DNA of 64,000 bases. Source: Actinomadura spongiicola. Lineage in GTDB: Bacteria; Actinomycetota; Actinomycetes; Streptosporangiales; Streptosporangiaceae. The stretch is from contig NZ_QVNQ01000010.1 of the NCBI RefSeq assembly GCF_003432485.1, positions 124,001 through 188,000 on the forward strand. Reading direction: 5' to 3'. Below the pieces are notes generated by a model. It saw nothing but the letters and a program-made list of their open reading frames with translations. It was not told where the DNA came from and did not search any database. Positions 25,266 through 35,066 of the stretch are shown one piece after another (the first letter of the stretch is position 1; every line of letters begins with the position of its first letter). The position numbers and the translations under genes were made by a program.

Positions 25266-27038
25266 CTACGAGACGGGCACCTTGTCGACCTTCCCGAAGG
25301 GACCGCCGTCGAAGGTGATCGACGTGACGTTCCCGGGCGGCGCGGGCAGGTAGACGAAGCCGCGGACGGGCTCGTCCACGCCGGTGCGGAAGACGGCGCG
25401 TCCGGGACCGACGTAGGGCGCGGGGGCGCCGGGCGTCCGCGGCCCGACGCGGACGGCGCGGTAGATCTCCTTGGCACCTGGCACCTGGAGGGAGAAGGAC
25501 GTGAACACGCCGCCCGGGTAGTCCTTGTGCGGGTATGAGGCGTACGGCGGGGTCGGCCCGGGGCCCTCGTTCACGATGTCGAACACGGCGACGATGTAGG
25601 CGCCGTCCCGGTAGAACGGTTTGACGTCCAGGCGACGTTTCGCCGCGCCGAAGCGTCCGTACCGGCTCGCGACGGTCTTGCCGTCCTGTGGCCGGAACGC
25701 GGCGGGCTCACCGGGGGCGCCGCCCGCACCGGTGGACGGGTCCGCCGAGCCGGGCGTGTCGCCGGGCGCGTCGGTCGCCGACCGCTTGACCTGGTAGGAG
25801 ACCTCGACCCGGCGGTTGCGGGCGCGGGCCTTGGCGTCGTCGGCGCCGCCCTCCTTGGCGACCGGATCCGTCTCGCCCTTGCCGCTCGCGGTGTAGGCGA
25901 AGCCGCGGCCGAGCCGTGACCGCATCTCCTTCAGCACGGCCTCGGCACGTTCCTTCGACAGCCGCAGGTTGTGCGAGTCGCCGCCCTTGGTGTCGGTGTG
26001 CCCGGTGAAGGTCAGCGGTCCGGACGCCTTCGCCTTGATCTGCCGCGCGGCCTCGTCCAGGACGGCCTTCGCGCGGCCCGACACCTTCGCCGAGTCGGTG
26101 TCGAACAGGACGTCGGTGCGCAGGCCGACCGTCACGCTGGTTCCGCTGGCGCTGACGTCCTTGGTCTCGCCCTCGACGATGTCGTACAGGTCCGCGGGGT
26201 TGGCGCCCGTCACGGTCCCCGGCGGTGTCAGCTCGGGGAACGGTCCCGTCCCGGAACGGGTCGGCGACGGCGTGGGCGATGTCGTGTTCCGGGTGGTCGA
26301 GCGCGAGCGCGTGGACGAGGGCGAGCGTGACGGCGCGGCCATCGGCTCGGCCGCGCCGGGCCGCCCGCCCGTCGGAGGCGAGAAGCCCGGCGGAAGCGAG
26401 AACCCGGGCGGAAGCGAGAAGCCGGGGGGCGGGGAGAAGCCCGGCGGTGGGGAGAAGCCGGGGGGAAGCCCGCCCCCGGGCGTGGCCGACGAGCCCGGAC
26501 CGGACGGCGGCGTGAAGCCCGGCAGCGGCCCGGACCCTCCGTTGGGCGGGCTGGGCGATGAGGCGGACACGGGGATGCCGGTGAACTCACCGGCCGTGCC
26601 CGGCGTCAGCGCCGTGAGCTTCTGGACGTCCGGCGGAAGCGCCGGATACTCGGCCGCCATCTCGCGGGACGCGCCGGGCGCGAAATGGTCTCCGCTCGTC
26701 GACCCGGTGGGGCGGTAGAGCTTCCGTCCGACCGGGTCGAGGAGGTCGATGGCGAACGTCACCGACTTCGTCGCCGAGTCCAGCGACGTCACGCTGTAGC
26801 GCAGCACCGACTTGGCGCCCTGCCGTTCGACGCCCTTGATCTCGACGCGTGCGTGCAGTCCGTCCGCACCCCCGAACCAGCCCTCCTTCGCGTATCCGGA
26901 CGTGGCGGCGTGGGAGCCGCCCACGCCCACCGTGGGCGGATCCTTCGGCTCGGCCCTGTCGGCGGCGGTACAACCGGCGACCAGAAGGAGCCCGACGAGG
27001 GAGCCGGAAAGGGAGACAGCGGGAGGCAAGGCGCGCAT
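25266..27038 (-). CDS. OmpA-domain lipoprotein with Pro/Gly/Phe repeats
   Basis: 590 residues. Signal peptide with lipobox LLLVAGC (Cys about 23). A beta-rich domain (about 45-150) is followed by a disordered linker with five tandem LPPGFS/PPPGFS units and Ser/Thr/Arg-rich sequence (about 155-270). An OmpA/peptidoglycan-binding domain follows (about 285-410; LFDTDSAKVSGRAKAVLDEA, FTGHTDTKGGDSHNLRLSKERA, RNRRVEVSY). A C-terminal beta domain (about 440-590) completes it. It is predicted to be lipid-anchored outside the membrane and to hold peptidoglycan. A similar beta domain at both ends of an OmpA core is unusual to my eye. ATG 27038 has only a weak ribosome site. Confidence 0.85.
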   Translation of the reverse strand: MRALPPAVSLSGSLVGLLLVAGCTAADRAEPKDPPTVGVGGSHAATSGYAKEGWFGGADGLHARVEIKGVERQGAKSVLRYSVTSLDSATKSVTFAIDLLDPVGRKLYRPTGSTSGDHFAPGASREMAAEYPALPPDVQKLTALTPGTAGEFTGIPVSASSPSPPNGGSGPLPGFTPPSGPGSSATPGGGLPPGFSPPPGFSPPPGFSLPPGFSLPPGFSPPTGGRPGAAEPMAAPSRSPSSTRSRSTTRNTTSPTPSPTRSGTGPFPELTPPGTVTGANPADLYDIVEGETKDVSASGTSVTVGLRTDVLFDTDSAKVSGRAKAVLDEAARQIKAKASGPLTFTGHTDTKGGDSHNLRLSKERAEAVLKEMRSRLGRGFAYTASGKGETDPVAKEGGADDAKARARNRRVEVSYQVKRSATDAPGDTPGSADPSTGAGGAPGEPAAFRPQDGKTVASRYGRFGAAKRRLDVKPFYRDGAYIVAVFDIVNEGPGPTPPYASYPHKDYPGGVFTSFSLQVPGAKEIYRAVRVGPRTPGAPAPYVGPGRAVFRTGVDEPVRGFVYLPAPPGNVTSITFDGGPFGKVDKVPVS

Positions 27039-27170
27039 CGGTCATCCGGTCGGGGAGACTGGCGAAAGGACGCGGCCAACAGTAGCCACCCGCCGCGGGC
27101 CCCCGCCAACATCCCGACCAGGGACCCGCGACACGAAATGATCACGACGGGGTTCGCGCGGGCGGGACGC

Positions 27171-29018
27171 TCAGAACGCCGCTTCGGGCAACTCCATGAC
27201 GTCGAGGTCGGTGGCCTCGGCGATGGCACGTTCCGACCCCAGCCGGGGCAGCACGGTCCGGCAGAAGAACTGCGCCGCCGCGACCTTCCCGGTGTAGAAC
27301 GCCTCGTCGGAGTCGGACACGGGGGGCCGCCCGTCCGCGCCGCCGAGCGCGGTGAGCGCGACCTCGGCCTGGCGGCACAGCAGCCAGCCGACGATGAGGT
27401 CGCCGAGGGCGAGCAGCAGCCGGGACGTGTTCAGCCCGACCTTGTACAGCTCCCTCGGGTTCTCCATCGAGGCGAGCGCCCACCCGACCATCGGGTCGAG
27501 GATGCCCTGCACGTCGTCCAGGGCCCGGCCGAGCAGGACCCGCTCGTTCTTCAGCCGCCCGTTGCCCGCGTCGGACTCGGCGAACGCCCTGATCTCCCCC
27601 ACGAGGACCTGGAGCGCCGCGCCGTGGTCCCGGAGGATCTTGCGGAAGAACAGATCCTGGCCCTGGATCGCGGTGGTGCCCTCGTACAGGGTGTCGATCT
27701 TGGCGTCGCGGATGTACTGCTCGACCGGATAGTCCTGGAGGTAGCCGGACCCGCCGAGCGTCTGGAGCGACTCGGCGCCGAGCAGCGCGTACGCGCGTTC
27801 GGAGCCGAAGCCCTTCACGATCGGCAGCAGCAGGTCGTTGAGCTTCTCCGCGGTCTCGTCCCGGCGGCCCTCGTACTCGGCGACCTGCACGGCGTCCTGG
27901 TAGGACGCGGTGAGCAGCACGAGCGCCCGCATGCCCTCCGCGTACGCCTTCTGCGTCAGCAGGCTGCGGCGGACGTCCGGATGACGGGTGATCGGCACCC
28001 TCGGGGCGCTCTTGTCGGTCATCTGGGTCATGTCCGGCCCCTGGACGCGCTCCTTCGCGTACTCCAGCGCGTTGAGGTAGCCGGTGGACAGCGTGGCGAT
28101 GGCCTTCGTCCCGACCATCATCCGCGCGTACTCGATGACGAGGAACATCTGCTTGATGCCCTCGTGGACGTCGCCGACCAGGTAACCGACCGCCGGGTGC
28201 CTCTCACCGAACGTCAGCTCGCAGGTCGTGGAGACCTTGAGGCCCATCTTCTTCTCGACGTTCGTCACGTACACGCCGTTGCGTTCGCCGAGTTCACCGG
28301 TGTCGAGGTCGACCATGTACTTGGGGACGAGGAACATCGACAGGCCCTTGGTGCCGGGCCCGGCGCCCTCGGGACGGGCCAGCACCAGGTGGAAGATGTT
28401 CTCCGCCATGTCGTGCTCGGCGGAGGAGATGAAGCGCTTGACGCCCTCGATGTGCCAGGTGCCGTCGTCCTGCCGGACGGCCTTCGCGCGGCCCGCGCCG
28501 ACGTCCGATCCGGCGTCCGGCTCGGTCAGCACCATCGTGGCGCCCCACTTCCGTTCCCTGGCCAGCTCGGCGAACCGCTTCTGCTCAGGTGTGCCGATGC
28601 GCCAGAGGATCTGCGCGAAGCCGGGGCCGGACGAGTAGATGTAGACGGCCGGGTTCGCGCCGAGGACCTGTTCCGCGACCGCCCAGGTGAGGGAGCGCGG
28701 GGCGAGGCTACCGCCGAACTCGGGCGCGAGGTCGAGCCGGTACCACTCGGCGTCCATCCAGGCCCGGTAGGACTTCTTGAAGCCGTCCGGGACGGTGACG
28801 GCGCCGGTGGCGGGGTCGAACTCCGGTGGACGGCGGTCGGCGTCGGCGAAGGAGTCGGCGATCGGCCCCTCGGCGAGGCGGGTGACCTCGGCGAGGACGC
28901 TGCGCGCGGTCTCCTCGTCGATCTCCTCGTACGGGCCGGCGCCGAGGAGGTCCTGGCGCCTGAACACCTCGAAGAGGTTGAACTCCAGGTCCCGGACGTT
29001 GCTCTTGTAGTGGCCCAT
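27171..29018 (-). CDS. Acyl-CoA dehydrogenase, FadE5-like long form
   Basis: 615 residues, longer than classical 380-residue enzymes and equal to the mycobacterial FadE5 type. FAD enzyme for alpha,beta-oxidation of acyl-CoA. Seen: FAD/substrate loop [28 protein letters not shown], and [38 protein letters not shown] (quoted in part: [11 protein letters not shown]) with the catalytic-base Glu. A C-terminal helical domain of about 150 residues is the family extension. ATG 29018 has GGAGG. No beta-oxidation partners next to it. It is divergent from the exopolysaccharide operon across 400 bp. Confidence 0.93.
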   Translation of the reverse strand: MGHYKSNVRDLEFNLFEVFRRQDLLGAGPYEEIDEETARSVLAEVTRLAEGPIADSFADADRRPPEFDPATGAVTVPDGFKKSYRAWMDAEWYRLDLAPEFGGSLAPRSLTWAVAEQVLGANPAVYIYSSGPGFAQILWRIGTPEQKRFAELARERKWGATMVLTEPDAGSDVGAGRAKAVRQDDGTWHIEGVKRFISSAEHDMAENIFHLVLARPEGAGPGTKGLSMFLVPKYMVDLDTGELGERNGVYVTNVEKKMGLKVSTTCELTFGERHPAVGYLVGDVHEGIKQMFLVIEYARMMVGTKAIATLSTGYLNALEYAKERVQGPDMTQMTDKSAPRVPITRHPDVRRSLLTQKAYAEGMRALVLLTASYQDAVQVAEYEGRRDETAEKLNDLLLPIVKGFGSERAYALLGAESLQTLGGSGYLQDYPVEQYIRDAKIDTLYEGTTAIQGQDLFFRKILRDHGAALQVLVGEIRAFAESDAGNGRLKNERVLLGRALDDVQGILDPMVGWALASMENPRELYKVGLNTSRLLLALGDLIVGWLLCRQAEVALTALGGADGRPPVSDSDEAFYTGKVAAAQFFCRTVLPRLGSERAIAEATDLDVMELPEAAF

Positions 29019-29177
29019 GCGAGCCTCCGTTGGATCCCGTGGCGGTCTGGACGACCGGCCGCATCGCGTACTGGTGGGTAACTCACCCTCATGCTACCCG
29101 CTGGTAACCGCGGTTGGACATCCAGATTTCACTCAGAAATGGACGCGGATCACATTGAACGCCGCTCGGTCCCCTCT

Positions 29178-29193
29178 TGTGACACAAATCACG
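29178..29193. promoter_or_regulatory. Crp-like dyad in the exopolysaccharide leader
   Basis: TGTGA-CACAAA-TCACG matches the TGTGA-N6-TCACA consensus of Crp-family sites in all but the last base. It lies 175 bp upstream of the -35 box of the glycosyltransferase promoter, in a 400-bp gap (29019-29418) that is visibly richer in A+T than its surroundings. The gap holds no gene that I can support. Confidence 0.4.
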
Positions 29194-29367
29194 TCCTTCT
29201 CAGGTGTAGCACTACTAAGCGGTAGACCAATAGGGACAAATAAGACATTTGGGACTTATGGCTGCAAACATCATGCCTCGCCTGTGACTTTGATCGCTGA
29301 AGACGTGACATGCGTCCTAAGGAGGGGTGACCAATCGGCCCATTTCAGGGCGATTCCGCTCTATCTC

Positions 29368-29395
29368 TTGACAAGATCTCGGATGATCCGATAAT
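29368..29395 (+). promoter_or_regulatory. Near-consensus promoter of the exopolysaccharide operon
   Basis: TTGACA (29368-29373), 16-bp spacer, GATAAT (29390-29395): perfect -35 and five of six at -10, the best housekeeping-type promoter in the window. Predicted transcription start is about 17 nt before GTG 29419. Confidence 0.8.
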
Positions 29396-29418
29396 GAGCC
29401 GGACCCTTCAGGCCGTAT

Positions 29419-30804
29419 GTGGCCGAACCCGACGAATCTGAACCATCATCTGATCTGCTCACTCTTAACGGAGGTAGCGCGGGGGGAGCCACCACCGATC
29501 CTTTCCCCTCGCCCCATGCAGAGGAAGGTTCGATCTTGTCGTCTGTTACGGGGTGGTTGAGTGATGCCTGGAGTTCGATCACGGGGTCCGTGTCGTCGGG
29601 CGACTGGCGATCCTTCGTCCCCCTAGGGTTCGCGGGACTTCTCGTCTGGGGTCTGTGGATCTACCGCATCATCTTGTCCCGCATGTACAAGCCGGTGGTC
29701 AACAACTTCCGGGCGACCACCTCCGTGGTGGTCCCCTCCTACCGCGAGGACCCGGAGATCATGATCCGTTGCCTGGAGAGCTGGCTCGCCCAGGACCCCA
29801 ACGAGGTCATCATCGTGATCGACGTCGGCGACACCGAGGGCCAGCGTCGGCTCACGCAGGTCACCGACCCGCGGTTGCACATCCTCGTCTACGAGCACTC
29901 CGGCAAGCGTTCCGCGCTCGGCGTCGGCATCCGCGCAGCCCGCGGCGAGATCGTCGTGTTCGCCGACTCCGACACCTGGTGGCAGCCCGGGCTGCTCGCC
30001 GCCGTGCAGATGCCGTTCGAGGACCCGCAGGTCGGCGGCGTCGGCACCCAGCAGAACGTCTACCAGCGCCACACCAGCGTCTGGCGTCGCATCGCCGACT
30101 GGCTGGTCAACCTGCGCTACTACGACTACGTCCCCGCCATGGGCTCCAAGGGCGGCGTCGCGTGCCTGTCCGGCCGCACCGCCGCCTACCGCCGTTCGGT
30201 GATCCAGCCCGTGGTCGAGAACCTGGAAAACGAGTTCTTCCTCGGCCGCCGGTGCATCGCCGGGGACGACGGCCGGCTCACCTGGCTGACCCTGTCCCAG
30301 GGGTACAAGACCGTCCACCAGTCGTCGGCCCGCGCGATCTCGATGTTCCCCGACTCGTTCCGCGCCTTCTTCAAGCAGCGCATCCGCTGGAGCCGGAACT
30401 CCTACCGCTGCTACCTGACCGCCCTGTGGAAGGGCTGGCTGTGGAAGACGCCGTTCGTCACCAAGGTCACCGTGCTGCAGATCCTGCTGACCCCGGTGAC
30501 CATGGGCGTCACGCTCGGCTACCTGATCTTCAGCCGGATCCTGGGCAACCTGACCCCGCTCGGCATCGGCCTGGCGCTCGGTTGGGTACTGCTCGGCCGC
30601 GCCATCCGCGGCTGGTCCCACCTCAAGCGCCACCCCGGAGAGATCCTGTTGCTCCCCCTGACCGTGCTGGTCGTCATCCTCATCTCGCTGCCCATCAAGC
30701 TGTACGCGTTCATCACGATGAACAAGCAGGGCTGGCTGACGCGCTCCGCCGACCAGGTCGGTGGCGCCGGCCAGAGCGCGAGCTCGCTCCAGGGGGTGGG
30801 ATGA
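29419..30804 (+). CDS. Processive family-2 glycosyltransferase, hyaluronan/cellulose-synthase-like
   Basis: 461 residues. A membrane helix at about 74-92 is followed by a GT-A domain with ATTSVVVPSYREDPE, the metal-binding D-x-D in VVFADSDTWWQ (about 181), the acceptor-site IAGDDGRLTW and the processivity motif FKQRIRWSRN (Q-x-x-R-W, about 318). Four or so C-terminal helices form the pore. It polymerises a nucleotide sugar and moves the chain across the membrane. No PilZ domain is seen. Start GTG 29419 lacks a good ribosome site; TTG 29536 behind GAGGAAGG would remove 39 non-conserved residues and is possible. First gene of a five-gene operon. Confidence 0.87.
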   Translation: MAEPDESEPSSDLLTLNGGSAGGATTDPFPSPHAEEGSILSSVTGWLSDAWSSITGSVSSGDWRSFVPLGFAGLLVWGLWIYRIILSRMYKPVVNNFRATTSVVVPSYREDPEIMIRCLESWLAQDPNEVIIVIDVGDTEGQRRLTQVTDPRLHILVYEHSGKRSALGVGIRAARGEIVVFADSDTWWQPGLLAAVQMPFEDPQVGGVGTQQNVYQRHTSVWRRIADWLVNLRYYDYVPAMGSKGGVACLSGRTAAYRRSVIQPVVENLENEFFLGRRCIAGDDGRLTWLTLSQGYKTVHQSSARAISMFPDSFRAFFKQRIRWSRNSYRCYLTALWKGWLWKTPFVTKVTVLQILLTPVTMGVTLGYLIFSRILGNLTPLGIGLALGWVLLGRAIRGWSHLKRHPGEILLLPLTVLVVILISLPIKLYAFITMNKQGWLTRSADQVGGAGQSASSLQGVG

Positions 30805-30805
30805 G

Positions 30806-33121
30806 GTGTCAGATGCCCAACCCTCCTCCCCGCCGGTGGGTGGCACGATTCGCCGCTCCCTAGTCGCCGGACTGGCGCTGACGTTCGGCCTGCTTCCCCT
30901 GACGCTCCCCCTGGCACTGCTCCCCACCGCTCCCGCGCACGCGGCCCCGTCGCCGGAGGGGGACCGGCAGGCCGCGCTGGTCGACCAGGAGGACCAGAGG
31001 CTGTTGCAGACCCGCGCCGTCCTGGCCGCGATCCTGCAGAGCGGTGGTGTGACCGCGGTGGCGTGGAAGACGCCGCAGATCTACGGCTCCAGCCACGGCA
31101 AGACGCTCGTGCTGCCGGCGCTGAACACCGACCAGCCGTACACCATGGCCGACCTGATCAAGTACGGCGGCAAGTACGTCAGGAAGCTGCCCGACGGTTC
31201 GTACCTGCTCGGCATCCACGTGTTCCTGTCGGACGGCGCCAGCCTGCTCCTGCAGAGCTCGTCCGGCCCGCTCACGCTCCGCATGGGGAGCATCCCGGGC
31301 GCGTTCAGCTCGATCGTCAGCTTCGGCGGCAAGGTGACCGTCCAGGGCACCAAGCAGAACCCGGTGCGGATCACGAGCTGGGACTTCAGGGCCGGCAAGC
31401 CGGACACCGACCCCAACGACGGGCGCGCCTACATCCGCGCGGTCGGCGGCGAGTTCCACATGAAGTACGCCGCCACCGGCAACCTCGGCTTCTGGGGCGG
31501 CCGGACCGGGGGCGTCGCCCTGACCGGAACCGACCGTCCGTCGAGCGAGCAGAAGCACCTCACGAAGGAACAGCGGCACGCCAACAAGCAGAAGCGGCAG
31601 CAGGAGAACCAGAACAGGGGCTCCGGCGGCGGCGGACCCGGCGACATCGAGGTCGAGAAGCCGGGTGGCACCGCGACGCACGTCCCGGCGGCCGACCTGG
31701 TCACCGGGTCCATCGACCACAGCACGTTCAACGGCAACGCCTACGGCCTGTTCGTGTCCGGCTCCAACCAGTCCAAGGTCACCAACGTCAAGATCGCGAA
31801 CAGTCTGGTGGACGGGCTGGTCATGCACCGGTTCACCAAGAACGCCACGATCGAGAACGTCACGGTGTCCGGCAGCCGCGGGGACGGGTTCGTGCTGGCC
31901 CGCGCCACCGAGAAGATCCGGGTCACCGGATCCGCCGCGCTGAACAACGGGCACAACGGGTTCACCGTCAACGGCACCGCGCTGGCGGAGGGCCCCTCGG
32001 CGTCCGGTGAGTCCCTGGAGACCTTCGGCGACAGCTCCATCAACAACAGCCGGGCCGAGAACAACGGCCACTACGGCGTCGAGCTGCTCGGCGGGGACAA
32101 GCTGTCGGTGCAGAACACCAAGATCGTCGGCGGTGACATGGGCATCGTCGTGCGGGCGGCCGCAACCCGGGTGCAGATCTCCGGCAACAGGCTGTCCAAG
32201 CAGACCCGGCAGGGCATCTCGCTGCGCGACGGCGTCAAGGACGCGAGCCTGGCCGGCAACTCCATCGTCGGCGCCCGCACCGGCATCTACCTCAGGAACT
32301 CGTCCGGGAAGCTCACCGGGAACGTCATCAAGGGCGCCAACGCCCACGCCATCACCCTGCTCGGGAACTCCGACGGCACCGAGATCCGCAGCAACACCTT
32401 CGAGGGGTCGGGCACCAGCGCCATCAGCACGTCCCGCTCCGACGGAAAGATCAAGAAGCAGGACAACAACACCGACCGGTGGAAGGACACCGCCTCCCTG
32501 TGGATGAAGGCCCGGCGCTACCTCAAGCCGATGAACTTCATCTGGGCGTGCGTCTTCACCGTCGTGATCGTCTCGATGATCCGGTCGCGGAACAACCGCC
32601 GCCGCTTCGCCCGCCTCGGACGGCACCCCTACGCCCTCCAGATGCCGATGGAGGAGCGCAAGGTGTGGCGGCTTCCGCACCGCGGCGACCGGCAGCGGGC
32701 CAGGCCCCCGGCCGCCCCCGTGGGCGGATCCGTGGGCGGTCCGGCCGGCGGTTCCGGCGGTGTGCGCAGGTCGACGACGGTGACGGTGCCGCAGATTCCG
32801 GTGCCCGCGCGCCGTCCGAACCCGCAGGGCGCACAGGCGAACGGCGCACACGCGAACGGCGTCCAATCGAACGGCGTCCCGAACGGTGCTCAGGCGAACG
32901 GCGGCCAGCCGCGCCGTCCGCAGCCGCACCCGCAGCACGGTCCACAACCGCACGGGGCCCAACCGCACGGCGCCCAGCCGCGCGCTCCACGACCGAACGG
33001 GGCCCAGCCCAACGGCGCCCCGAACGGCGCCCCGTCGAACGGCGCCCCGTCGAACGGGGCCTGGTCCGCCGGGCAGCCGCCGCGACAGGGTCTGCCCCAA
33101 CCCGAACGAGGAGGTGTCTGA
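30806..33121 (+). CDS. Exported parallel beta-helix protein with C-terminal membrane anchor (paralogue A)
   Basis: 771 residues. Signal peptide to about residue 47 (PTAPAHAA). A helical part follows (QAALVDQEDQRLLQTRAVL), then a long right-handed parallel beta-helix of about 22-residue coils with repeated N-N / N-x-F ladders (STFNGNAYGLFVSGSNQSKV, GNVIKGANAHAITLLGNS). One membrane helix (577-593) and a cytosolic tail of about 178 residues rich in NGAQ/PHGAQ/NGAP repeats complete it. Beta-helix proteins of exopolysaccharide operons include C5-epimerases (AlgG), lyases and NosD-like proteins; I find no DPHD motif of alginate epimerases. Stop of the transferase and GTG 30806 are one base apart. 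Confidence 0.82.
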   Translation: MSDAQPSSPPVGGTIRRSLVAGLALTFGLLPLTLPLALLPTAPAHAAPSPEGDRQAALVDQEDQRLLQTRAVLAAILQSGGVTAVAWKTPQIYGSSHGKTLVLPALNTDQPYTMADLIKYGGKYVRKLPDGSYLLGIHVFLSDGASLLLQSSSGPLTLRMGSIPGAFSSIVSFGGKVTVQGTKQNPVRITSWDFRAGKPDTDPNDGRAYIRAVGGEFHMKYAATGNLGFWGGRTGGVALTGTDRPSSEQKHLTKEQRHANKQKRQQENQNRGSGGGGPGDIEVEKPGGTATHVPAADLVTGSIDHSTFNGNAYGLFVSGSNQSKVTNVKIANSLVDGLVMHRFTKNATIENVTVSGSRGDGFVLARATEKIRVTGSAALNNGHNGFTVNGTALAEGPSASGESLETFGDSSINNSRAENNGHYGVELLGGDKLSVQNTKIVGGDMGIVVRAAATRVQISGNRLSKQTRQGISLRDGVKDASLAGNSIVGARTGIYLRNSSGKLTGNVIKGANAHAITLLGNSDGTEIRSNTFEGSGTSAISTSRSDGKIKKQDNNTDRWKDTASLWMKARRYLKPMNFIWACVFTVVIVSMIRSRNNRRRFARLGRHPYALQMPMEERKVWRLPHRGDRQRARPPAAPVGGSVGGPAGGSGGVRRSTTVTVPQIPVPARRPNPQGAQANGAHANGVQSNGVPNGAQANGGQPRRPQPHPQHGPQPHGAQPHGAQPRAPRPNGAQPNGAPNGAPSNGAPSNGAWSAGQPPRQGLPQPERGGV

Positions 33122-35066
33122 GATCAGCGGGCCACATCAGAACGTCCCGGCGCTCCCGCACGACGCGCCGCCGCCCAAGCGGAAGAAGGGCCGCGGCGGC
33201 CGGATCTTCACGACCATCCTCGTTCTCGGCCTGGCGGGCGGCGGGGTCTACGGCTACCGCCTCTACAGCGAGCGGACGGCCGAGCCGCCGGACGTCAACG
33301 ACGTCTCCGCGGCCTCGGCGCGCCAGCAGTCCGAGCTCGTCGACCAGGAGGACATGCGGATCATGCAGATCCGCGCGAAGCAGGAGTCCGACCTCGCGGG
33401 CGGCGGCGCGGCGGCCCAGCAGGCGCGTTCGCCGCGGATGCTCAACTCCGCGAACGGCCGGACCCTGATGCTCCCGCAGCGGCGCGAGCCGTACTACGTC
33501 GCGGAGCTCGCGAAGCTGGCGGGCGAGGACTTCCAGAAGCAGAGCGACGGGTCGTACCTGCTGCGGGTCAACGTCGTGGTCGCCGGCGGAGGCAAGCTGA
33601 TCCTGCAGAGCTCCACCGGGCCGCTGACCATCCGGATGCGCAGCGTGCCCGGCTCGTTCACCTCGATCGTCAGCACCGGCGGCAACGTCAAGATCAACGG
33701 TTCGGCGCAGAACCCGGTGCACATCACGAGCTGGAACGAGGGCACCCACAAGCCCGACACGAGGGTCGAGGACGGCCGCGCCTACATCCGCGCGATCGGC
33801 GGCTCGTTCAGCATGACGCACGCGGAGATCTCCGACCTCGGGTTCTGGAGCGGCCGGACGGGCGGCATCGCGCTGACCGGCTCCGACCGGCCCGACTCCA
33901 CGGCCGAGCGGAGCGTCGCGGCGGTGCCGCCGCGGGCGGTGGCGCTGCCGAACGGGACCCGCGAACCGACCCGCGGCGGCCGGGACGAGGTCGAGGTCGG
34001 CCTCGCGGGCAAGGCGGGCCGCACCATGACCTTCTCCGTGCCGGCGGCGAGCCTGGTGACCGGGACGATCGACCAGTCGACGTTCCGGAACAACGCCTAC
34101 GGCGTGTTCGTCACGGCGGCGAACCAGACCCGGCTCACCAACAGCACCATCACCGGCAGCCTCGTCCACGGGGTGCTGCTGCACCGGTTCGCCAAGAACG
34201 CCACGATCGAGAACACGAAGGTCAGCGGCAGCCGCGGCGACGGGTTCGTGCTGTCGCGCGGCACCGAGGGCGTCCGCATCACCAACTGCACGTCCGACGA
34301 CAACGGCGGCAACGGCTTCACGCTGAACGGGCAGCCGTTCGCCGAGGGGCCCTCCGCGTCCGGTGAGGCGACGAAGGCGTTCGGACAGAACCTGGTGAGC
34401 AGCAGCATCGCCAAGAACAACGGGCACTACGGGTTCGAGGTGCTCGGCGGCGACGACATCGCCATCCAGAACAGCCGCGTCGTCGGTGGCCAGATGGGCA
34501 TTGTGGCGCGCGAGAAGGCGATGCGCGTCCATATCGCGGGCAACCAGGTGCGGGACGCCGACCGGCAGGGCATCGTCCTGCGCGACGGCGTCCAGAACGC
34601 CACGGTCTCGGGGAATATCATCACCGACAGCCGGACGGCGCTGTACATCCGCGACTCCAGCGGCGCCATCAGGGGCAACACGGTGCAGTCCGCGACACGG
34701 CACGCGATCACGCTCAAGGGGAAGGTCGAAGGCGCTGTCATCACCGGCAACACCTTCAGCGGCTCCGGTAGGGGCGCCACGGACCTCGACCGTGCCGTCG
34801 GCTCCTACCAGAGCAAGGACAACAACACCATGAACTGGAACGAGACCGTGGGCCTCAAGACCTGGCTCAAGCGGATCTTCAAGCCGATGAACGTCATCTG
34901 GGGCGGTGTGTTCACGCTCGTGATCATCTCGGTGTTCCGGTCACGCAACGCCGGGCTGCGCATCGGGCGCATCGGCGTCCATCCGTACGAGCAGCAGCGC
35001 CAGCTCGAGGAGCGCCCCGTGCGCCTGCTCCGCCATGACGCTCAGAAGGAGCCCATCCACCGATGA
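33114..35066 (+). CDS. Membrane-anchored parallel beta-helix protein (paralogue B)
   Basis: 650 residues, clearly a duplicate of the gene before it: the same order ELVDQEDMRIMQIRA, DGSYLLRVNVVVAGGGKLIL, GGRTG/SGRTGG insert, DQSTFRNNAYGVFV, SRGDGFVLSRG and SSGAIRGNTVQ. Instead of a signal peptide it has an uncleaved N-terminal membrane helix (about 30-48), plus a second helix near 592-609 and a short tail, so both ends should be cytosolic with the beta-helix outside. The NGAQ-type tail of paralogue A is missing. GTG 33114 overlaps the upstream stop by eight bases; GAGGAG touches it closely. Confidence 0.82.
   Translation: MSEISGPHQNVPALPHDAPPPKRKKGRGGRIFTTILVLGLAGGGVYGYRLYSERTAEPPDVNDVSAASARQQSELVDQEDMRIMQIRAKQESDLAGGGAAAQQARSPRMLNSANGRTLMLPQRREPYYVAELAKLAGEDFQKQSDGSYLLRVNVVVAGGGKLILQSSTGPLTIRMRSVPGSFTSIVSTGGNVKINGSAQNPVHITSWNEGTHKPDTRVEDGRAYIRAIGGSFSMTHAEISDLGFWSGRTGGIALTGSDRPDSTAERSVAAVPPRAVALPNGTREPTRGGRDEVEVGLAGKAGRTMTFSVPAASLVTGTIDQSTFRNNAYGVFVTAANQTRLTNSTITGSLVHGVLLHRFAKNATIENTKVSGSRGDGFVLSRGTEGVRITNCTSDDNGGNGFTLNGQPFAEGPSASGEATKAFGQNLVSSSIAKNNGHYGFEVLGGDDIAIQNSRVVGGQMGIVAREKAMRVHIAGNQVRDADRQGIVLRDGVQNATVSGNIITDSRTALYIRDSSGAIRGNTVQSATRHAITLKGKVEGAVITGNTFSGSGRGATDLDRAVGSYQSKDNNTMNWNETVGLKTWLKRIFKPMNVIWGGVFTLVIISVFRSRNAGLRIGRIGVHPYEQQRQLEERPVRLLRHDAQKEPIHR

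Noticed and set aside
29017-29394. Open frame in the A+T-richer leader of the polysaccharide operon
   Set aside because: It runs across the promoter elements and has no protein-like pattern; regulatory sequence explains the region better.
30860-33100. 746-codon open frame antisense to the first beta-helix gene
   Set aside because: Antisense shadow; the + strand frame has signal peptide, beta-helix periodicity and operon spacing.
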